A stretch of 64,000 bases of DNA from an uncultured Dehalococcoidia bacterium (lineage in GTDB: Bacteria > Chloroflexota > Dehalococcoidia > Lucifugimonadales > UBA3495). The position numbers and the translations under genes are program-made. The stretch spans positions 3,805,570 through 3,869,569 of the forward strand of contig OY282565.1 of the NCBI GenBank assembly GCA_958296445.1, in the 5' to 3' direction. Shown here one piece after another: positions 49,118 to 57,694 of the stretch. Within the stretch, counting starts at the first letter, position 1. Each line of letters opens with the position of its first letter. The notes beneath the pieces are model-generated. The model was not told the origin of the DNA and did no database searches. It saw only the letters and a list, made by a program, of their open reading frames with translations.

Positions 49118-49473
49118 CGAATTAGTATCGGCTTGGGGGTTAGTTCACCGGCGAACAGGCCGGTTAGCAGGATGCCTTTGGCGTGGTTGGGGAATAGGGT
49201 TTCGGCGATTTTCAGGGGTTCGGGGGTGGTTTTGTTTTGGCGGTGGGCGTCTAGGTAGTGCTGGAGTTTCATAAAGGTGTTCAGGGGCAGGACTTCTTTG
49301 GCGATTCGCAGGATGAAGGGGTGGGCTTCGGGGAGGGGTTTGTTGTTGGTTAGGGCGGTGTGCCAGTCGTGGCAGTATTCCTCGGAGATGCGGCGGAGGC
49401 GGAGGATGGCTAGGGGGAAGGCGAATTTTCGGCGTAGGGCGTTGATTTGGTTGCGGATGGATTTTAGGCTCAT
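49114..49473 (-). CDS. Hypothetical helical protein
   Basis: 119 residues from ATG 49473 (MSLKSIRNQINALRRKFAFP), preceded by GGAGA. Contains LRLRRISEEYCHDWHTALTN and FILRIAKEVLPLNTFMKLQH and ends GELTPKPILIR. Its stop overlaps the tnpB stop by four bases, so the IS607 right end probably lies within or next to this gene. No family recognised. Confidence 0.55.
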   Translation of the reverse strand: MSLKSIRNQINALRRKFAFPLAILRLRRISEEYCHDWHTALTNNKPLPEAHPFILRIAKEVLPLNTFMKLQHYLDAHRQNKTTPEPLKIAETLFPNHAKGILLTGLFAGELTPKPILIR

Positions 49474-49505
49474 TGGGGGGTCTCCTCTTGGGGGGTAGGA
49501 TTTTT

Positions 49506-49788
49506 GGTTCTGTTGCATTTGCTGGGTAGCCGTCCCTAATCCCAGCGTCCGCCATCCGGCACCAGCAGGGCGGCAGGCCCGTACACCCGATAAAAGATCC
49601 ACCTGAGTTGACGGACGGAATCCAGCAACTCAAAATTGTTGTCCATAGCCTCGGTCAGTTCCTTGACCTGCGGGCCGGACAAGTTTCCGATGGTACTGCC
49701 AGCCGATTCAATGTCCTCAATAATCCCCCGCACTGCATTGTCCATTTCGTTCACCCTCCTTTAGCTACCCAGCAAATGCAACAGAACC
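49506..49788 (-). mobile_element. TIR-flanked cargo element c (72-codon gene, no transposase)
   Basis: A 283-bp element with ends GGTTCTGTTGCATTTGCTGG and inverse CCAGCAAATGCAACAGAACC, identical to those of transposon b. The interior is unrelated to b and carries only the gene at 49536-49745. Right flank AGCAGAAC (49789-49796) is the reverse complement of the flank of b at 39489-39496. Confidence 0.85.
49536..49745 (-). CDS. Small acidic helical protein carried by element c
   Basis: About 69 residues from ATG 49745 (MDNAVRGIIEDIESAGSTIG), nine bases after GGAGG; a GTG three codons upstream is possible but too close to that site. Continues NLSGPQVKELTEAMDNNFEL and LDSVRQLRWIFYRVYGPAAL. Predicted helical with a hydrophobic C-terminal third. 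No family is recognised; it is the only gene of its element. Confidence 0.55.
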   Translation of the reverse strand: MDNAVRGIIEDIESAGSTIGNLSGPQVKELTEAMDNNFELLDSVRQLRWIFYRVYGPAALLVPDGGRWD

Positions 49789-49842
49789 AGCAGAACAAAT
49801 AAAAATCCGGGCGCCGCCGTAGCAGCCCCCGGAATCATTGAA

Positions 49843-49903
49843 CTCTGGATTCCGATAATAACCGATAGGGTAAGTGAATCCAGAGGAGGTAATCAAAATT
49901 ACC
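49843..49903. promoter_or_regulatory. Two inverted repeats upstream of the Fe-S carrier gene
   Basis: CTCTGGATTC (49843-49852) pairs perfectly with GAATCCAGAG (49876-49885) across a 23-base loop; directly after it GGTAAT-CAAA-ATTACC (49888-49903) forms a second hairpin. They lie 130 bases before the iscA-like start. They could be a regulator-binding site or a leader structure; no protein can be named. Confidence 0.4.
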
Positions 49904-50031
49904 CTACACCGCGTCGCCGCCGGTATCAATCGCCTTGACGCCCGCCCATCGCCCGGCTTAAAATAGCCTTGCCCCCACTGCTGGGGGAGACGATGCTGGG
50001 TTAGCGGCTGATTCGCGGCCCCGGAGGAATT

Positions 50032-50388
50032 ATGCCAATCACCAGAGACGGCGTTGAGCTGACGGTGGAGATTACCGAGAAAGCCGCCGAGAAAATCAAG
50101 TATTTCGCCCAAAAGGAAGACCAGGACGACGCTGTGGGCGTGCGCGTCGCCGTCAAAGGCGGCGGCTGCTCCGGCCTCACCTATGACCTCAAAATTTCCG
50201 GCGAGTACACCGACACCGACAAGGTGGTCGAGCAGTACGGCGTCAAGGTAATCGTGGACAAAAAGAGCTACATCTACCTAGTCGGCACTCAGTTGGACTT
50301 TTCCGACGGGCTGAACGGCAAGGGTTTCACCTTCGACAACCCCAACGCCAAAAAGGCTTGCGGCTGCGGCACATCGTTCAGCGTCTAG
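50032..50388 (+). CDS. A-type iron-sulfur carrier (HesB/IscA/ErpA family)
   Basis: 118 residues starting MPITRDGVELTVEITEKAAE. The three family cysteines are present: VKGGGCSGLTYDLKI and KKACGCGTSF at the C-terminus. These bind an iron-sulfur cluster and pass it to apo-proteins. FDNPNAKKACGCG is the family signature end. GGAGGAATT precedes the ATG. The next gene is a YgfZ-like protein, another Fe-S-related factor, so the two probably work together. Confidence 0.92.
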   Translation: MPITRDGVELTVEITEKAAEKIKYFAQKEDQDDAVGVRVAVKGGGCSGLTYDLKISGEYTDTDKVVEQYGVKVIVDKKSYIYLVGTQLDFSDGLNGKGFTFDNPNAKKACGCGTSFSV

Positions 50389-50575
50389 CCGAGCCACCGC
50401 CGCCCGAATCACGGCCCGGCCCGCCCCGATATGGCCCGGCCTGAACATCCCAGATATGAACAACAAGGCAAGCGCCGCCTTTACTCGGTTCTCCGAATGA
50501 AGGCGGCGTTTGCGCGTTAGCTCCCCCAAGCGAAACACCCACCAAATACCGGAAGCGGCAACGCTCGGAGGCCCT

Positions 50576-51595
50576 ATGACACTGCCCCAATCTCCCCACC
50601 CGCCCGCATCCGCCCCCGTCGGCGGCCCGGCGGCCCTGACCGTGCATCACGCCATCGGCGTAGGCTGCCTGAAAGCCACCGGCGGCGACGCCCTCGACCT
50701 GCTCAACCGGCTGTCCACCAACAGGGTTGACCACCTGCGCCCCGGCCACTGGGCGCCCACCGTGCTGACCACCGACCGCGGCCGCATCGTTGACCTGCTC
50801 AGCGTCATCCACGCCGGGGAATGCGTCTGGCTGCTCACCAGCCCCGGCCAGCAACAGCCGGTCATCCAGTGGCTGGACAAGTACACCATCATGGAAGACC
50901 TAGAAGTGGCCGACCTTTCCCCATCCACCGCCGTTATAGCCCTAGCCGGAAGCGGCGCCGCCGCCGCGCTGGGCCTAGACGACGCGGAACCCGCCTACCT
51001 GCCCGGCGAGCAATACCCCGCGCCCACCATAAGCGTCGGCGGATGGAACGCCATCGCCATCAGCCATCCGCTGGGGCGCCTGCCCTGCCGTCTACTGGTA
51101 GCCTCCGGCGAAGGCGCATCCGCCATCATCGCCGAGCTAACCGGCGCCGGGGCGGTACAGGCCGACGCTAGTGAATGGGAAACGCTACGCATCGGCAGCG
51201 GGGCCCCGGCTTTCGGCAGCGAAATGGGCGAGCCGTACAACCCCCTGGAAGCCGGGCTTATCGGCGCCATAGACTTCACCAAAGGCTGCTACATCGGCCA
51301 AGAAGTCATCGCCCGCCTAGACAGCTACCACCGCGTCCAGAAGTATCTTGCCGTCCTAGCCTTTGCCGACGGAAGCGACGTAACCATCGGCGCCTCGATG
51401 GCATTAGAAGGCAGAACCTCGGGAACGGTTACGTCCCTCTACCGGACGCCCAACGGCGAACTGCGCGGGCTAGGCTACATCCGAACCGCCGCCGCCATAC
51501 CCGGCCAGACCCTAGAACTGCAACCCCCGGCATCCGGCGCCGCCACCATCGAACACACCCCCAAGCTGTTCGGCCCAGGCCAAGACTTCAGTTAG
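50576..51595 (+). CDS. YgfZ/GcvT-family Fe-S repair protein
   Basis: 339 residues from ATG 50576 (MTLPQSPHPPASAPVGGPAA) after CGGAGG. GcvT-like fold with LKATGGDALDLLNRLSTN and the diagnostic KGCYIGQEVIARLDSYHRVQ, where the KGCYxGQE Cys is required in YgfZ. No lysine decarboxylase-system genes are nearby, so a folate-dependent role in Fe-S enzyme maintenance is more likely than glycine cleavage. It follows the A-type carrier by about 190 bases on the same strand. Confidence 0.88.
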   Translation: MTLPQSPHPPASAPVGGPAALTVHHAIGVGCLKATGGDALDLLNRLSTNRVDHLRPGHWAPTVLTTDRGRIVDLLSVIHAGECVWLLTSPGQQQPVIQWLDKYTIMEDLEVADLSPSTAVIALAGSGAAAALGLDDAEPAYLPGEQYPAPTISVGGWNAIAISHPLGRLPCRLLVASGEGASAIIAELTGAGAVQADASEWETLRIGSGAPAFGSEMGEPYNPLEAGLIGAIDFTKGCYIGQEVIARLDSYHRVQKYLAVLAFADGSDVTIGASMALEGRTSGTVTSLYRTPNGELRGLGYIRTAAAIPGQTLELQPPASGAATIEHTPKLFGPGQDFS

Positions 51596-51622
51596 CGGCA
51601 GCCAACCCCGCAGGAGCTAGAT

Positions 51623-51928
51623 ATGTCCACCGGCAACGAAACCCCACCCACCCCCCGAACCGTCCAAACATCCGAGTTCCAAGCCAAGTGCCTGAAACTG
51701 CTGGACGAAGTGGCCGAAACCGGCGAAGAAATCGTCATCACCAAGAACGGCAAACCCGTGGCGATACTAACGCCCTACCGGGAGCAGCGCATAACCACTC
51801 CCCGGAAAAAAGCTAAGAGTATGTATGGAGCCGACAAGGGCAAAATCGGGACATTCGGAGACATTGTGTCGCCAATGCCTGCGGAGTGGTTCGCCGACAG
51901 CGACGACCCTAGGGAGGTTATCTCCTGA
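51623..51928 (+). CDS. Phd/YefM-type antitoxin
   Basis: 101 residues. RTVQTSEFQAKCLKLLDEVA and GEEIVITKNGKPVAILTPYR are the typical first helix and beta strands of Phd-type antitoxins. The C-terminal tail (GDIVSPMPAEWFADSDD) would bind the toxin. The PIN-domain toxin gene starts two bases after the stop. Confidence 0.88.
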   Translation: MSTGNETPPTPRTVQTSEFQAKCLKLLDEVAETGEEIVITKNGKPVAILTPYREQRITTPRKKAKSMYGADKGKIGTFGDIVSPMPAEWFADSDDPREVIS

Positions 51929-51930
51929 GG

Positions 51931-52323
51931 TTGCTGGATACCCACGTCGTCATCTGGTTTCGGGAAGCCAATCCGAGGTTAGGCCCGCAAGCCCGCCGCG
52001 AGATTGAAAACGCTATGGAGGAAAATGACGCGGCTGTTTCCGTCATATCCTTCTGGGAAATAGCTATGCTAATCCAGAAAGGCCGTATCAGCTTGCCCAT
52101 TGCCCTAGATTCTTGGCGCCGTGACCTGCTCGACTATGGCTTGGCAGAGATTCCGGTAGACGCAGAAATAGCCGCGCGAGCTGGCTTTCTGCCCAACCTA
52201 CACGGCGACCCGGCCGACCGCATCATCGTCGCCACCGCCCTGCAAGGCCACACCTTGGTGACCTCCGACCGCCGCATCCTAGACTGGCCCGGACAACTGC
52301 CCCGTCTGGACGCTAGGCGATGA
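51931..52323 (+). CDS. PIN-domain toxin (VapC family)
   Basis: 130 residues from a TTG at 51931, two bases after the antitoxin stop. LLDTHVVIWFREAN (Asp), VSVISFWEIAMLIQKGRI (Glu), GDPADRIIVATAL (Asp) and LVTSDRRILDWP (Asp) give the four acidic PIN residues. Probable RNase inhibited by the Phd-type protein. The pair lies between ygfZ and pyrE. Confidence 0.88.
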   Translation: MLDTHVVIWFREANPRLGPQARREIENAMEENDAAVSVISFWEIAMLIQKGRISLPIALDSWRRDLLDYGLAEIPVDAEIAARAGFLPNLHGDPADRIIVATALQGHTLVTSDRRILDWPGQLPRLDARR

Positions 52324-52461
52324 GCGTCTACCACAACCCGCCGAAAATACCAGGCAACCAGGAATCAAAGCATATATGCGGCAAGAGAACTACCGGACTG
52401 ATGGCGGCTTTGGATCTCCGATTTCGCCCAAATGTCGGCAAGCGCCAACACGCCCAGATAC

Positions 52462-53073
52462 TCAGCCGCCGCTCCAAACCACCCTTGCCACACCGTCCTT
52501 GCGCTCCACCCGGAACAGCGACCAAAACTGATAGCCCGCGGCCTCTATCGCTTCCCGCCCCCCCTCGTCGCGGTCTACCAGCGTCATAGCGTGGGTAACG
52601 TGGAAGCCATCTGCTTCCGCTTTTCCGATGGCGTCCAACAGCGATTCGCCGGTAGTGACTACATCCTCAAGGATGGCTACCGGCTCGTCCGGCGGGGGGA
52701 ACTGTCCCTCGGCCACGGCTTTGGTTCCGTGCTTCTTGGCATCGGAGCTTCTGCGGTGATAGAAAGCGCGGATAGGTTCGCCTTCTCTCAGCCCGCTGAA
52801 AAGTGCGACTTGGGATGCTATCGGAATGGCGCCGTAGGCCGTCCCACCCACGTAGCGAATCCCCAGCTCGTCCAGCTTTTCGACAATGTGCCGCGTCACG
52901 AAAAGGGCGCCCTGCGGGTCAAGGGTCAATTTCTTGGAATCAAAGTAATACTCTGATGTCTTGCCCGAAGCCAGGGTGAACTTACCATAAAGCAAAGCCC
53001 TTGTGTCCCGCATCAAACGGGATGCATCACTGTCCACTTCCCTAGCTGTTTCGGCAAGCACATCAATCGCCAT
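52462..53073 (-). CDS. pyrE: Orotate phosphoribosyltransferase
   Basis: 203 residues. Uses PRPP to convert orotate to OMP. TLASGKTSEYYFDSKKLTLD near the N-terminus is the orotate-side motif; YHRRSSDAKKHGTK is the flexible catalytic loop; VAILEDVVTTGESLLDAIGK is the PRPP loop with its two acidic residues. The length is typical. No other pyr genes are adjacent. The 125-base gap to nadD has no gene. Confidence 0.93.
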   Translation of the reverse strand: MAIDVLAETAREVDSDASRLMRDTRALLYGKFTLASGKTSEYYFDSKKLTLDPQGALFVTRHIVEKLDELGIRYVGGTAYGAIPIASQVALFSGLREGEPIRAFYHRRSSDAKKHGTKAVAEGQFPPPDEPVAILEDVVTTGESLLDAIGKAEADGFHVTHAMTLVDRDEGGREAIEAAGYQFWSLFRVERKDGVARVVWSGG

Positions 53074-53198
53074 TTCGCGCCCCTATAACCAGAACGGCAA
53101 ATTTTTCGCAAAAGAAAACGAGCCAATTCTGTTAGCGTCTAACGGAATCGCATCGTGCGAAAAAGTTTAGCATCAGAACCTCTAAAAAACAAATCGCC

Positions 53199-53822
53199 CT
53201 AACAGCCGTACAGCCCGTTCTCCCAGATGTACCGCTCCACCCGCTCCGGCAGTAGGCCGCTTACCGGCTCGCCCGCGGCCATCCGGCGGCGCAGCTCGCT
53301 GGCGCTGATATCTATGGCCGCAGAATCCAGCCGGTCAACCCGGCCGACGGCGTAGGGGTTGCGGGCGTAGAAACCGGGCCAGTCGAACCCGGAGTAGCCC
53401 GGACGGCTCACTGCCAGCAGGCGGGCCAGCTCAACCACCCGCTGCGGCTCGATCCACTGGTCGAACCGGGCCAGCACGTCCAACCCCAGGATAAAAAACA
53501 GCTCAACGCCACCGCCCAACTCCCGGCGAATATCCCCCAGCGTTTCGACGGTCAGCGTAGGCCCGGCCCGGCGCAGTTCTATGTCCGACACCTCGAAACC
53601 CGCCGCGCCGTCCACCGCCAAACGCAGCATCTCCAAACGCTGGCCGGGGGTAGCCGCCGGTTCGCCGGATTTCAGCCGCGGCTGCCCCGCCGGAATGAAA
53701 ATCACCTGCTCCAGTGCCGCTTCGTCCATCGCCCGGCGGGCAATCTCCAAATGCCCCCTATGAACCGGGTCAAAAGTGCCGCCGAGAATGCCCACCCGGA
53801 TTCCGGGGTTCCTCAGAACCAT
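53199..53822 (-). CDS. nadD: Nicotinate-nucleotide adenylyltransferase
   Basis: About 207 residues from ATG 53822 (MVLRNPGIRVGILGGTFDPV). GGTFDPVHRGHL is the nucleotidyltransferase HxGH-type site, and AIDISASELRRRM the second conserved ISxxxxR motif. Makes NaAD from NaMN and ATP in NAD synthesis. The gene start overlaps the obg stop by ten bases (both minus strand), the common obg-nadD arrangement. Confidence 0.93.
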   Translation of the reverse strand: MVLRNPGIRVGILGGTFDPVHRGHLEIARRAMDEAALEQVIFIPAGQPRLKSGEPAATPGQRLEMLRLAVDGAAGFEVSDIELRRAGPTLTVETLGDIRRELGGGVELFFILGLDVLARFDQWIEPQRVVELARLLAVSRPGYSGFDWPGFYARNPYAVGRVDRLDSAAIDISASELRRRMAAGEPVSGLLPERVERYIWENGLYGC

Positions 53823-55111
53823 TCGACTTCCGCTTTGCCGATGCGGATGGTGTCGCCCACTTCGATGCCTTCCTCGATGAGCCGCTGCGCCATACCGGAG
53901 CGGCGCATTTCGCGCCACAGTTGCAGCAAAACCCGCTGGTCTCGCGTGTCGGCCAACGCGCTCAACCGCTCCAGCCGCTCCGACTCGATAACGTATACGC
54001 CATCCTCAACCCGCACCGACTCCGGCAGGTTCGCCATACGGGGCGGGGTGGCCGACGCCAAAGCAACGCCGTCGTCAACGGGTTCGTCCTTGGGAAGTTC
54101 TCCCAGGATGGCCGTGATTCGGGAAAGCATAGGGTCAATGCCCTCGCCGGTGGCCGCCGATATGAACATTACTTCACCGGCGTCGCCCCCGGATTCCTGA
54201 ACCGCAGCTTTCAGCCGGGCCGCCAACCCTTGCCGCTGCTCCCGGACTTCGGTTACGTCCAGCTTGTTTACCACCACCAGTTGCCGCTTTCCCGCCAGCT
54301 CCGGGTTGAAACGCAGCAACTCATCGTGAACCATCCGGTAATCGGCGGCCGGGTCTTCGGAAAGGCCGTCTATCAGGTGAATATAGAGCCGGGCCCGCTC
54401 GGCGTGGCGCAGGAACTGGTGGCCCAGGCCCACGCCCTTATGCGCCCCCTCCAGCAGGCCGGGGATTTCCATCATCACGAAACCGCTGCCGGGGTTGTTG
54501 CCGGAGCGCACCACGCCCAGAACCGGCTCCACAGTGGTAAAAGGGTAGTCGGCCACCTTCGCCTTGGCCGCCGAACACCGCGAAATCAGCGTAGACTTGC
54601 CGGCGTTGGGGCGGGCCAACAGGCCAACGTCGGCCAGCAGCTTCAGCTCCAGAAACAGCACCGCCGCATCGCCCTTCTCGCCCCGCTCGGCCAGCACCGG
54701 CTCTTGATTGGTCGAGGTGGCGAACCGGGTATTGCCCCAGCCGCCGCGCCCGCCGCGGCCCACCATAAAGGGCGTTTCGCCCCGGATGTCGGCCAAGAAG
54801 TCGCGGGAACCGTCGCGGTTCAGCCGCCACACCACAGTGCCAAGCGGAACGGGAATGACCGTATCCTTGCCGTTGGCGCCTCGCTTGTTCTTGCCCTTGC
54901 CGTGGCCGCCGGCATCGCAATAAACCGTGCTGTTGAACTTGATATGCAGCAGCGTGTTGTAGGACGAGTCGCCCACCAGATAGGCACTGCCCCCGTCGCC
55001 GCCGTCGCCCCCGTTGGGACCGCCCTTGGGCCGGTATTTCTCCCGCAGAAAGCTGGCGCAGCCGTTCCCGCCGTTGCCAGCCCTGATGTTCAGTCGCACC
55101 GTGTCAATCAT
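53813..55111 (-). CDS. obg: GTPase Obg/CgtA
   Basis: 432 residues. Three domains are visible: the glycine-rich Obg fold (1-158, AGNGGNGCASFLREKYRPKG), the G domain (LLARPNAGKSTLISRCSAAK for G1, VEPVLGVV, NKLDVTEVREQ for G4, ISAATGEG for G5) and a C-terminal OCT domain after about residue 340. A ribosome-associated GTPase involved in 50S maturation and stress control. Normal length. First gene of the obg-nadD pair, transcribed away from 55112-55513. Confidence 0.95.
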   Translation of the reverse strand: MIDTVRLNIRAGNGGNGCASFLREKYRPKGGPNGGDGGDGGSAYLVGDSSYNTLLHIKFNSTVYCDAGGHGKGKNKRGANGKDTVIPVPLGTVVWRLNRDGSRDFLADIRGETPFMVGRGGRGGWGNTRFATSTNQEPVLAERGEKGDAAVLFLELKLLADVGLLARPNAGKSTLISRCSAAKAKVADYPFTTVEPVLGVVRSGNNPGSGFVMMEIPGLLEGAHKGVGLGHQFLRHAERARLYIHLIDGLSEDPAADYRMVHDELLRFNPELAGKRQLVVVNKLDVTEVREQRQGLAARLKAAVQESGGDAGEVMFISAATGEGIDPMLSRITAILGELPKDEPVDDGVALASATPPRMANLPESVRVEDGVYVIESERLERLSALADTRDQRVLLQLWREMRRSGMAQRLIEEGIEVGDTIRIGKAEVEWF

Positions 55112-55513
55112 AATCCGTCCACGTTCCCGGTTATGGTTAATATATTATCTGAAATAAATTAGTTTGTATTGTAAGATAACAGTAGCAATAAGGGCGTTGA
55201 CAGCGTGGATAACCGCCGGTATCTAGCTGGCCTGCGGCTTTCGGCAAGGCTTACCGCCCTGTATTTTAACACGGAGAACCAACGGGGGTTTGTGGACAAC
55301 CCTACCCCGGGGTTAGAAATTCCGGCCCCGATTCTGGATATTCCGGCTAGGCCGGGAAAACTGGCCGGAGCCGTAACAACGCCGGGGCCGCGGTTGTGTA
55401 CCCGGATGCGGCGGGTTGCCAACGGCTAAGGGCAAGTTATCCACGGATTTTGGACGCCTTGTTTGCTATTATGAGCAGGCCGCCGCCGCGTCCCGGCAGG
55501 GTGAGAGCAGGCG
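55112..55513. other. Divergent intergenic region with AT-rich stretch and DnaA-box-like sites
   Basis: No convincing gene. About 55 AT-rich bases (55135-55190: AATATATTATCTGAAATAAA and following) stand out in this GC-rich DNA. TTATCCACG occurs inverted at 55204-55212 and direct at 55437-55445, and TTGTCCACA inverted at 55291-55299; the DnaA consensus is TTATNCACA. Genes diverge on both sides. It could be a replication origin or simply a strong divergent promoter region. Confidence 0.45.
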
Positions 55514-56848
55514 ATGATTTCAAGTTTCCGGCTGCTGGTTGCGCTTACCGCCGCGCTGGGCTTGGCGGTTCTGCCCGGCTGCGGCGGGCTGGATACGACG
55601 CAAGAAACGCGGACGGACAGGAACGGAAGCTATATGGTGAACCGGATTGCCTACATTGACAACAGCGGCGACCTGCTGCTAATCAACCCCGACGGCACGG
55701 GCGAGGAGCGCCTTACCGGCGGCGTGCGGGCCGGGCTGCTGCTCCAGGCCCTAGAGCGCGGCGATTCCTATAACTGGCCCACTTGGGCCGCTAACGGCGA
55801 GAAGCTGGCCGTTTCCCGCGTGTCCATAACCGGGCGGGACGCCGGGCTTTCGGTGCAGCTATTCGACCTGCCCGCAGGACGGATGCGGTCGGCCTACGAA
55901 AACGACGTTCCTGCGCCGGTGGCCGACGGCGCGGCCCATTATATCTACTGGTCGCCCGATGGCCGCTACCTCACGTTCCTGGCCCCGACTGCCGATGGGC
56001 TGGCCCTGTTCGTCCGCGACTACCAGTCGGACGATGACCCCGCCGCCATCGCCGTGGGCGCCCCGCTGTACTACCACTGGGATCCCCGCTCCGAGCTGAT
56101 AGCGGCGCATATCGGCAACCGGCTGATGATGCTGGAACCGGCCCCCAATGGTCTGCGAGCGCACCTGCAAGTTGACGCCACCGGCTTTCGCGCCCCCGCG
56201 ATGTCGCCAGATGGCGAGCTGATAGCCTGCGCCGCCACCGAAGGCGAGGTTCACGGCGTGTTTGTTCAGCCCATCGGCCCGATTCCCTATAGCACCGGGC
56301 AGGCGCCCCGGCTGATTACGGAAACGCGTGGGCTGGCCGCCTTCGCATGGTCGCCCGACGGCGCATCCCTAGCAATATCCGAACAGTCAGCTCCGGGCTC
56401 CCCGCTGTTCAACCGGCTGTCGGTCTATCCGGCCAACGGCGGCCCGCCCGCCGTGCTGTCCGAGGAACAGCACTTGGCCTTTTTCTGGTCGCCCGCGGGC
56501 GACCGCATAGCTTGGATCGGGGTTGACCCGTCCACCCGTGAAATGGAACTGTCGCTTTCCCGATTGCCCGCCCCCGGAGCGGACGCCGGAGAGCCGCGGC
56601 GGTTGTTCCGGTTCAGCCCCACCGGGGAATTTTTCACCTATCTGAGTTTCTTTGACCAGTACGCATACTCCCACTCCCTTTGGGCGCCCGACGGCTCCGC
56701 GTTGGTAGTGGCGGGCAATGAAGGCCCGGATTCGGGCCGCCGCAACGGCAGCGCCCCCGCCGGGGGCCGGGTCTACGTCGTTGACGCCGACACCGGCGAG
56801 GCCCGCCAAATCGCATCGGGCAAGACGGCGGTATGGTCATGGAACTGA
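55514..56848 (+). CDS. TolB-like beta-propeller lipoprotein
   Basis: 444 residues. A signal peptide ending LAVLPGC gives a lipobox, so the protein is probably a lipoprotein on the outer face of the membrane. Repeated WD40/TolB-type blades follow: IYWSPDGRYLTFL, PAMSPDGELIACA, FAWSPDGASLAIS, FFWSPAGDRIAWI and LWAPDGSALVVAG. No enzymatic motif. Overlaps the LprG-like gene by 16 bases, so it forms an operon with that gene and probably with the DHA2 transporter. Confidence 0.8.
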   Translation: MISSFRLLVALTAALGLAVLPGCGGLDTTQETRTDRNGSYMVNRIAYIDNSGDLLLINPDGTGEERLTGGVRAGLLLQALERGDSYNWPTWAANGEKLAVSRVSITGRDAGLSVQLFDLPAGRMRSAYENDVPAPVADGAAHYIYWSPDGRYLTFLAPTADGLALFVRDYQSDDDPAAIAVGAPLYYHWDPRSELIAAHIGNRLMMLEPAPNGLRAHLQVDATGFRAPAMSPDGELIACAATEGEVHGVFVQPIGPIPYSTGQAPRLITETRGLAAFAWSPDGASLAISEQSAPGSPLFNRLSVYPANGGPPAVLSEEQHLAFFWSPAGDRIAWIGVDPSTREMELSLSRLPAPGADAGEPRRLFRFSPTGEFFTYLSFFDQYAYSHSLWAPDGSALVVAGNEGPDSGRRNGSAPAGGRVYVVDADTGEARQIASGKTAVWSWN

Positions 56849-57609
56849 AAGAGCAGGTGAAAAGGGCCGCCCGTCCTATGCATATCAAAAGCCGGGCGGT
56901 TCGCGCCATTGCCGCCGCCCTGTTGCTGCTGATTGCGCTGCTGGCCGCCTGCGCCGGGCAGCCTACCGCCGCGCCCCCGCCATCCCCCACGCCCGTTGAC
57001 CCCAAGGCGGAGCTGCGGCGCACAGTTGACCGGCTGCTGGCTATGGAGTCGGTGTCTTTCGTTCTGGAGCAGACCATCGGGGCTACCGTTCTTTCCCCCG
57101 GCATCGAAATGAACCGGGCCTTCGGCAAAGTAGCCATCCCCGGCAGTTTCGACGTCACCGTGGAAGCCCAGGCCGGGGGCTTGTTCGTAAAGCTGGGAAT
57201 GGCGAGCATTGACGGCGTGACCTATATGACCAACCCAATCACCGGAATATGGGCCGAAGCGCCAGCCGAGTCCATCCCCATCAACCTGCTCACCCTCGGC
57301 GACACCCTAGCCGGAATCGTGGAGGCGGTGCAGGCCCCGGAACTGCTGGGCAAGTCCAATCTGGAGGGCGTAGACGTATACCACATACGCGGCAGCATCC
57401 TGTCGGAAGACCTGCAAGAACTGGTGCCAAACGCCGACGTCGGTTATCCCGTCGCCCTGCAAATATGGGTGGAGCAGCAAAGCGGCGCCCTGCGCCAGGC
57501 CACCATCACCGGCCAAGTCACCGGCGACGACGTACCCGACGCTATGCGAGTGCTAACCCTAGACGACATCAACCGCCCCATAACCATCACGCCGCCGCCC
57601 GGATTCTGA
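56833..57609 (+). CDS. LppX/LprAFG-family lipoprotein
   Basis: 258 residues; signal sequence with lipobox LLAACAG, a Pro-rich linker, then a half-barrel domain (TVDRLLAMESVSFVLEQTIG, GSFDVTVEAQAGGLFVKLGM, ITGIWAEAPAESIPI, LEGVDVYHIRGSIL, ALQIWVEQQSGALRQATITG) characteristic of LppX_LprAFG proteins, which hold lipids in a hydrophobic pocket. In mycobacteria LprG works with the MFS transporter P55 to move triacylglycerides; here a DHA2-type MFS gene starts 85 bases downstream. An internal start at MHIKSRAVRAIAAALLLLIA is also possible. Confidence 0.82.
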   Translation: MVMELKEQVKRAARPMHIKSRAVRAIAAALLLLIALLAACAGQPTAAPPPSPTPVDPKAELRRTVDRLLAMESVSFVLEQTIGATVLSPGIEMNRAFGKVAIPGSFDVTVEAQAGGLFVKLGMASIDGVTYMTNPITGIWAEAPAESIPINLLTLGDTLAGIVEAVQAPELLGKSNLEGVDVYHIRGSILSEDLQELVPNADVGYPVALQIWVEQQSGALRQATITGQVTGDDVPDAMRVLTLDDINRPITITPPPGF

Positions 57610-57694
57610 ATTAGATTAACCACAGAGCGCACAGATGCCACTAGGCCATGGAGCGGAGAAATGAGCGAAAGCAAAAATAACCTCTGCGGCCTCT

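Noticed and set aside
49501..49808. GGATTTTT/AAAAATCC flanks of element c as a target duplication
   Set aside because: They are inverted rather than direct and are not adjacent to the right end; the adjacent 8 bases instead match the flank of transposon b in reverse complement.
49843..49903. Second T-box or riboswitch before the Fe-S carrier gene
   Set aside because: Two neat hairpins exist, but no T-box core, no terminator U-tract and no known riboswitch motif is present.
55205..55429. 74-codon open frame in the obg-lipoprotein gap
   Set aside because: No ribosome-binding site, no recognisable domain, and it overlaps the DnaA-box-like sites; treated as non-coding.
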